From: Aureococcus anophagefferens
Taxonomy: Eukaryota; Sar; Pelagophyceae; Pelagomonadales; Pelagomonadaceae
Direction: 5' to 3'
Length of the DNA: 64,000 nucleotides
Assembly: GCF_000186865.1 (NCBI RefSeq)
Contig: NW_008705569.1
Span: 1,002,054 to 1,066,053, forward strand
Shown: piece after piece, positions 58,890 to 64,000 of the stretch
Numbering within the stretch: the first letter of the stretch is position 1
How the letters are laid out: each line of letters begins with the position of its first letter
Translations under genes and position numbers: made by a program
The notes under the pieces: generated by a model
What the model saw: only the letters and a program-made list of their open reading frames with translations
Database searches by the model: none
What the model was told of the DNA's origin: nothing

Positions 58890-59818
58890 ATGAGAGTACG
58901 ACTCCTCGCGCTTCTCGGAGCGCTATGCACGACGTGCGACGCCCTTGTGAACCCATCGTCTCGTCTGCTCGCGACCACACTGGACATCACAAGCGGTCGA
59001 ACGACCAAGCTTCGCGCGCAACAGCTCCCGAGCGCCCTCGCGCCGCCGCCGAACAAGAAGCTGCGCGTGCTCAAGCACGTCATCGCCTTTCCGCTCAAGG
59101 TATTGAGAATTTCCGCCGCCGCCGGGAGCCGGCCGCGGCGCGAGAGGTCGAAGACGCGAGCCCGATCGCGCCGCGGCCCGAGGCGACGACGATGAAGTCG
59201 GGGCGGCTGACGGAGCTCGCTCTTGAAAAGTTGACGGCAAAGGCCAACGACTACGCGGAAACGCTCGCGCAGGCGCGCTCCGGAGCGTCGAGCGCGCGCG
59301 ACGCGTCTCCCGAGGGCCGGCCGCCGCCGCCGCCGCGGACCGGGCGTCCTTCGACGACGAAACCTTCGCGGGGCCGGATCGAAGAGCTCTCCCTCGGGTC
59401 GCTCGCGTCCAAAGCGAAGAGCTATGAGATGACCTTGGCGCAGCGGCGCGCAAAGTCGAGTTCGGTCGAGCTCTTCGGCGCGGCTTCCCAGGGCCCGGCG
59501 GCGCCGCCGGCGCCCGCGTCGACGTCACCGCCCGTGTCGACGGCGCCGCCCGCGTCAACGCCGCCGCCCATACCGCCGCCGGCGCCCGCGTCAGCGTCGG
59601 CGCCCGAAGCGTCGCCGCCCGCGGAGGCGACGAAGCCGAATCCCCCGAAAGCTTCCAAGCCGGAGGAAACGGCCGCCGGCACCATCGCGACGAAGAAGTC
59701 GAGGAATCCCGCGCCCGCCGCCGAGCCGAAGGACGGCTACTACGTCGTGTCGCGCGGCGCCAAGGAGCGCGACGGCTACCGGGTCCGCGCGGGCCTGCCT
59801 ACTGCTCAAAAGTACTAG
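58890..59818 (+). CDS. Secreted or plastid-targeted low-complexity protein, paralogue of the 61-kb gene
   Basis: Exons 58890-59099 and 59147-59818, 293 residues. The signal peptide (MRVRLLALLGALCTTCDA) is followed by a Leu/Thr/Arg-containing transit-like stretch. Two copies of a GR[LI]xELxLxxLxxKAxxYxxTLAQ motif then appear (near residues 88 and 141), separated by Pro-rich linkers, and a final region ending GYYVVSRGAKERDGYRVRAG. The same motif occurs once in the gene starting at 61117. Family unknown. The stop codon shares a CTAG with the convergent gene. Confidence 0.68.
59100..59146 (+). other. Inferred 47-bp GT-AG intron
   Basis: Donor GTATTGAG after CTCAAG and acceptor GCGAGAG. Phase 0 joining links the signal-peptide exon to VEDASPIAPRPEATTMKSG and changes frame correctly. 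Confidence 0.65.
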
Positions 59819-60870
59819 GACGGGAGGAGCTTCGGCGACCCCCAGACGTTGGACCCGAGGCGCGAGTCCGCCGTCGGCTGCATGGGGTTGATCTGGCCCG
59901 CGGTGCCCGTGAGCGTGCGCAGCGCGCAGTACGAGTTCAGCTCGCCGTCGCGGACGAGGCCCATCATGGTCTCGTCGATGGCCTTGGCGCAGGACGCGCC
60001 CTCCGTTTTCGCGAGGAGCTTCTCCGCGCCGCGCCGCGAGACGACGTAGGCGACGGTGCCCCAGGTCTCGAAGGCCCGCTGCACGTGTTTCGCGCCCGGT
60101 AGCGGCAGGTCCCGCTTGCACTGCGGGTGGTGGAAGAGGTAGCAGTGGTCCCAGAGGGCCGGGAGCTCGCCGAGGATGTTCGCGACCTCGGTGCGGAAGC
60201 CGTCGGCGACGAGGACGTCGTCCTCGAGGACCACCGCGTGGTCGAGGCCGTCGTCGACGACCTTCCGCCAGAGCGCCATGTGGCTGCACATGCACCCGAG
60301 CTGGCCCACGGTGCAGGCCTTGGCCCAGGCGGGCGCCAGGGTGACGGCCCGGGCGCGGAGGAAGGCCGCGAGCGCGGGGCTCGCGCCGTCCACGGCGTCG
60401 AAGACCTCCGCCTCGGGCAGCCTCCGGCGCGTGTAGGTCTCCGTGTGCCGCACGCGCGCGTCGTCGCGCGCGAGCGTCACGACGAAGACGTTGGCGAGCG
60501 GCGCGCCCTCGCAGGGCACGGCCGGGCCCGGCGCGGGCGGCGCCGCGGGCGCCGCGGCGGCGGGCGCCGCGGCGGCCGGCGCCGACAGCCGCCGCCGCGC
60601 GGCGGGCTTCGGCGCCGCGGCCGCGCGGCGCACGAAGAGGTCGCGCTCCGCCGCCGTCGACGCGATGGGCGCCGCCGCGTCGACGCGGGCGCCGTCGGCC
60701 GTCTCGAGCGCGAGGTCGCCCGCGTCGACGCCCTCGCAGCGCTTCGCCACGGCCTTGAGCAGCCGCGCGCACGGCGACTCCTGCCAGGCCGCGGGCAGCG
60801 TCAGCTTCAGCGTCTTCGCCTCGAGGCCGCCGCCGCCGATGCAGTGCACGCTGACGACGCGACCCGCCAT
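59815..60870 (-). CDS. GT25-family glycosyltransferase (LOS/collagen-galactosyl-type)
   Basis: 351 residues from ATG 60870. The first ~85 residues form a ubiquitin-like or PB1-like fold (VVSVHCIGGGGLEAKTLKLTLP...LALETADGARV). A Pro/Ala linker follows, then the GT25 domain: VFVVTLARDDARVRHTETYTRRRL, VFDAVDG, GCMCSHMALWRKVVDDG, HAVVLEDDVLVADGF (metal-binding acidic motif), WGTVAYVVSRRGAEKLL and a final LRTLTGTAG block. GT25 enzymes add sugars such as galactose to glycans or hydroxylysine. The N-terminal UBL-like fusion is odd and there is no signal anchor at this start. Confidence 0.82.
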   Translation of the reverse strand: MAGRVVSVHCIGGGGLEAKTLKLTLPAAWQESPCARLLKAVAKRCEGVDAGDLALETADGARVDAAAPIASTAAERDLFVRRAAAAPKPAARRRLSAPAAAAPAAAAPAAPPAPGPAVPCEGAPLANVFVVTLARDDARVRHTETYTRRRLPEAEVFDAVDGASPALAAFLRARAVTLAPAWAKACTVGQLGCMCSHMALWRKVVDDGLDHAVVLEDDVLVADGFRTEVANILGELPALWDHCYLFHHPQCKRDLPLPGAKHVQRAFETWGTVAYVVSRRGAEKLLAKTEGASCAKAIDETMMGLVRDGELNSYCALRTLTGTAGQINPMQPTADSRLGSNVWGSPKLLPS

Positions 60871-61116
60871 CGTGAGTGGGCAGAGGCCACTATTGCCACG
60901 GTGGGTGGCCGCACATGGCGACCTGTTTTCGGGTGCACGCCCGCGCGGTACCCCTCCCGTCCCCGGAGGCCTCCCCAGAGGCTCAACCATCGCGGCCGCG
61001 GGCGAGTGAGAGCCCTGGAGGCCTGGCAGATGTTTCGAGGGGAGCTGCAGCAACGGGCGCGCCTAAGCTGAAGTGATCTTGAAGCACTTGTGAAGTTCAC
61101 GGGGAAGGCTGTTGCC

Positions 61117-62932
61117 ATGTTCAAGCCCGCAATGGGCGCGACGTCGTTCGTCATTCTTGCTTGGCAAATAGCCTTCGCCTACATACCACCGGTACCCATA
61201 CACCGCCCCGCCGTCGCGCTCCGCGTGGGCCGCCCGTCGCCGGGCATCGACTACGGCAGCTGGGACCCCGCCCAGCGCCCAAACCCCCTCGCGCCGCCGA
61301 AGAAGAGCAAGAGCCTGTTGGGCGCGCTCAACCCCTTCCGCCGACAAAAGCCGGCGGCGGTCGCTCAGGAGATCCCCATCGCGCCGTCGCCGCGGCGCGC
61401 GGCGCCCGTCGACTCGTCGGTCAAGTGGGGTCGGTCGGCCCCGGGGCGGCTCAACGACATCGCGCTCCAGAAGCTCGCGGAGCAGGCCAACGCCTACTCG
61501 CCGCCGGTCGCGGCGCCGCGCTCCGGCGCGGCGGGCGCGTACCACGCGTCCCCCGCGGACCGGCCTCCGCAGCGGCCGTACGGCGCGACGCCCGCCGCCG
61601 GGTTGGGCGCCGCCGGGTTGGGCGCGGCCGGACTGGGCGGCTCCGCCGACGCGGGGGCCTCCGAGTGGGCCGCCCGCCGCGCCGCCTCCGCCGCCGCCCC
61701 CCGCCAGCCGCCCGCGGCCGTCCGCCAGCCGCCCGCGGCCGCGCCGCCGCCGCCGCCGACCGGGCCGCGGACCGGGCGTTTCGGAAGGACGCCGCCCGCG
61801 CCGACGCCGAGTCCGAGGACGCCGGCCGCGTCGACGCCGAGTCCGAGGACGCCGGCCGCGTCGACGCCGGCGGAAGCGGCGCGCGCGCGCGCGCGGTCCG
61901 GTCCCCGTCCGGTCGACCAGTACGGCGCGGATTGGAAGCAGGGAGATAAGCCGCGCATCGACGACGACCGGCGCATGAAAAGCCCCGGCCTGCAGAACAA
62001 CTTCTACGAGACCTCGACCGCCGACTTCAGGCGGCCGCACGGCGCGGGGGGCGCGCCGCCGGGGGCGCCGCAGGGCCGCGCCGCGCCGCCGGCGCCCGCA
62101 CCGCCGTCGGCGCAATGGACCGGCCTCGACGCCGCGGACCGGTGGTTGAGCGAGGCCACGGGCGAAAGGTCGCCCATCGACGACGATCGGCGCATGCAAA
62201 GCCCCGGCCTGCAGAACAACTTTTACGAGAGCTCGACCGCCGACTTCAAGCGGCCGCACGGCGCGAGGGCCCCGCCTTCGGGCTTTCCCGAGCCGGGGGC
62301 GCCGCAGGGCCGGGCCGCGCCGGAGGTGTCCGCGTCAACGCCGGCGCCCATGCCGCCGCCGGCGCCCGCGCGGCCGCCGGCGCCCGCGCGGCCGTCAGTG
62401 GACGCGGCGTCGCGCGGCGCCGGCGCCGCGGACGCGCGCCTCGAGGCGGCGGCGGCGCGCCTCGAGGCCGCGGATCGCGCCCTGGGCGCCGCCGTCGCCG
62501 CGGCGGCGGCGCCCGTACCGCCGTCGGCGCAACAGACGGCGGTCCCGCGGCCCGAGGGCGGCACCTTCGAGGCCGCGAGCGAAAGGTCCGACGACGCGCC
62601 GGCCGTCGTCGCCGGCGCGAGCTACGACGTCGCCAACGCGGCCCTCGACGCCGCGGACCGGGCCGCCGCGGCCGTNNNNNNNNNNNNNNNNNNNNNNNNN
62701 NNNNNNNNNNNNNNNNNNNNNNNNNNNNNNNNNNNNNNNNNNNNNNNNNNNNNNNNNNNNNNNNNNNNNNNNNNNNNNNNNNNNNNNNNNNNNNNNNNNN
62801 NNNNNNGCGTCCGTGGCGGCCGCGGCGGCCGCGGCGTTGCCCGCCGGCTGGTCCGCGGCCGTGGACCCGACCTCGGGCAACACGTACTACTACAACGGCG
62901 CGGAGACGCGCTGGGACGCGCCCACGGCCTAA
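61117..62932 (+). CDS. Secreted low-complexity protein with conserved 30-residue repeats and a C-terminal WW domain; assembly gap inside
   Basis: ATG 61117 starts a signal peptide (MFKPAMGATSFVILAWQIAFA). A GRLNDIALQKLAEQANAY motif shared with the 58.9-kb gene lies near residue 110. Pro/Ala-rich DNA with short tandem repeats (SPRTPAAST twice) follows. Two copies of IDDDRRM[KQ]SPGLQNNFYE[TS]STADF lie at 61957 and 62176. A 131-base N gap interrupts the frame. The final exon segment after the gap encodes a WW domain (LPAGWSAAVDPTSGNTYYYN...TRWDAP) and a TAA stop at 62930. The frame before and after the gap differs, so the true gap length is not 131. Function unknown; the WW domain would bind proline-rich partners. 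Confidence 0.7.
61957..62265 (+). repeat. Two ~90-bp coding repeats, period 219 bp
   Basis: Units at 61957-62046 and 62176-62265 encode nearly identical IDDDRRM-SPGLQNNFYE--TADF-RPHGA blocks. More copies may be hidden in the assembly gap. Confidence 0.85.
62676..62806. other. Assembly gap (N run)
   Basis: 131 undetermined bases inside a repetitive coding region. The reading frame on the two sides is inconsistent with exactly this length. Confidence 1.
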
Positions 62933-63227
62933 GAGCGATGCGGAGCGTCTTCGCCACAGGTGCCGTCTCTCCACCTGCAGGTTCCTCGCGCGCTCGGGGT
63001 CGCACGTCGACGTGGCAATGTTGACGCACGAGTCCTTCAGGTGGATCTCCGCGGCCTTGTTATATAGGTGCAGACCGCGCCCTCGGGCAGGACGCCGACG
63101 ACGGCAGCGCGCGCGCGCCGCCACAGTCCGACGCCAGAATCGACTCGAGCGGAGAGCTGCTGCTTCACAAGGTTGAACGCGCAATCCACGCTGCCGACGG
63201 CGGTGAGCGCCGCGCACGACGCGAAGC
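62933..63227. other. Intergenic region with TATA-like box
   Basis: 295 bp without a clear frame. TTATATAGG at 63059-63067 is a plausible core promoter for the gene at 63228. Nothing else recognisable. Confidence 0.35.
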
Positions 63228-64000
63228 ATGACGACGTCGAGGACCCTGTCGACGGCTAGACGACCAGTGGTGATCGCGTTGGCCCTCTTACTCCGAACGT
63301 CGGCGCTGCTGCGTCCCGCCCAGCGCTCGACGCCGTTTCGCCACGGCAAAAGGAGGCCAGTGCGCGCGTCGACCTTCGACTCGGAGACGGCGCCGCGGCT
63401 CGAGGCGGCCGCCCCGCCCCTCGCCAACGGCACGGGCACGTTTCTCGAGCTCGAGGTGCCGGACCTCGCGCCCGCGCCACCGGCGGCGCCGCGGCCGCGG
63501 GTCACGGCCGCGTACCTCAAGCGGAAGCTCTGGACGAAGCTGGACTTCGCGCACTCGCACGCCGTGAGCGGCGCGGCCTTCCTCGCCCTGGGCGTCGGCT
63601 GGCTCGGCGCCGTCGCGCGGGGCGAGGCCGCGGGCGCCGTCGAGGCCGGCGCGCGCATCCACGGGGGCCCCGCGTCGCTCGCGATCCTCGCCGTCGGCGT
63701 CTGGAACAGCGTCTCCGCGCTGCCCATGGCCTCGGACGAGCGCGTCTACGTGACGCGGGACCTGGACCGCTACCACGCGCTCGCGTTCCGCTGGGGCGGG
63801 TCCGCGCAGCTCGTCGCCTGCGCGTGGCTCTCAGGGCAGGAAAGGGTGATTCAACGTCGCTTCAACGTGAGTGTTCCGCGCGCGCGCGTTCCGGGAAAAA
63901 AGCATCCACGCGTCGAGAGCGCTCCGAGAGATGATCGCTCGTCCAAAAATTAGCCGAAACGAGCGGAAAACGACCGAGATGGGAGCCTTTGAAGTTGGGA
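63228..64000 (+). CDS. Plastid-targeted-like membrane protein (5' part), interrupted by an introner at the window edge
   Basis: Coding from ATG 63228 to 63823 is visible; the downstream exon lies outside the window. A hydrophobic leader (VVIALALLLRTSALL) and a basic transit-like stretch precede a conserved-looking block (YLKRKLWTKLDFAHSHAVSG) and two hydrophobic helices (AAFLALGVGWLGAVA, SLAILAVGVWNSVSALPM). Then comes YVTRDLDRYHALAFRWGGSAQL and a third hydrophobic segment cut by the introner. I do not recognise the family. It has the look of small thylakoid or envelope proteins. Confidence 0.6.
63832..64000 (-). mobile_element. Introner A5 (family A), partial, body inverted relative to the gene
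   Basis: Left end CAGGGCAGGAAAGG, then the family A body in reverse orientation up to the window end. The preceding 8-mer GTGGCTCT (63824-63831) is the predicted target copy and GT donor. Its second copy should lie just past position 64000, after a CAG. Confidence 0.88.

Noticed and set aside
1..64000. CRISPR arrays, phage or bacterial operons
   Set aside because: No regularly spaced repeats with spacers and no polycistronic layout; genes carry introns, signal anchors and eukaryotic domains.

Overview
The window is nuclear DNA of a eukaryote with a very GC-rich, densely packed, intron-poor genome. Most genes are single open frames with strong G/C third positions. They are separated by roughly 0-300 bp and strands alternate freely, with no operons. 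Gene content is algal/heterokont-like: secreted Pro/Thr-rich surface proteins, plastid- or mitochondrion-targeted RNA-modification and translation factors, an ABC1-type kinase, a DM10 axonemal-type protein, an FKBP isomerase, a sialidase and several glycosyltransferases. Together with the short transposon-introns described below, this best fits a pelagophyte such as Aureococcus anophagefferens. That assignment is inference, since no rRNA or barcode lies in the window. One run of N shows a draft assembly.

The most notable system is a set of eight introner elements: short non-autonomous DNA transposons that create introns where they land. They fall into two families, A (184-192 bp, ends CTGGGCAGCAAAAG-like) and B (exactly 203 bp in all three copies, ends CTGTGTGGAAATCAA-like), which share an internal core. 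The seven complete copies sit in or next to 8-bp direct repeats (six exact, one 7/8), and all eight interrupt a reading frame. In gene sense the right terminal inverted repeat supplies the CAG acceptor. The duplicated target supplies the donor: the 8-mer starts with GT or GC in seven of eight cases. Removing element plus one 8-mer restores the ancestral frame in every testable case. The class is known (introners in Micromonas and Aureococcus; Huff, Zilberman and Roy 2016), but the copies here show finer structure: GC donors, one GA exception, both orientations, and one-sided loss of the antisense AG.

Layout. 0-8 kb: Na+/Ca2+ exchanger with a frame break, ubiquitin-like membrane protein, tandem-methyltransferase protein, GT15-like mannosyltransferase, ribosome-recycling-factor-like protein. 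8-20 kb: zinc-finger/EF-hand/Nudix protein split by an introner, SLC25-like carrier, secreted unknown, sulfotransferase, TylF-like methyltransferase, a compositionally odd unknown, and a long U32 peptidase-family protein. 19-31 kb: PCMT-like methyltransferase with several ~50-bp introns, a large Pro/Thr-rich receptor-like protein, two divergent paralogous Cys-rich surface proteins, and a MYND-ABC1K fusion. 31-42 kb: FKBP, adenylate kinase-Nudix fusion, GT61-like glycosyltransferase, ankyrin protein, RsmI-like methyltransferase, FLVCR-like transporter, and a 1.4-kb mostly non-coding stretch. 42-50 kb: one 1950-residue RCC1-repeat gene carrying two introners, then a Mutator-like foldback element with 130-bp inverted repeats. 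50-64 kb: SDR, sialidase, Cys-rich unknown, EFHC-like DM10 protein, FAD monooxygenase split by an introner, two paralogous secreted proteins around a GT25-like gene, and a plastid-type membrane protein running off the window with an introner.

Besides introners there are short introns of 44-56 bp, several of which appear to use GC donors. Two convergent gene pairs abut or overlap at their stop codons. Introner-free gene models are read directly from the sequence. Splice sites are inferred from frame continuity and need RNA evidence.
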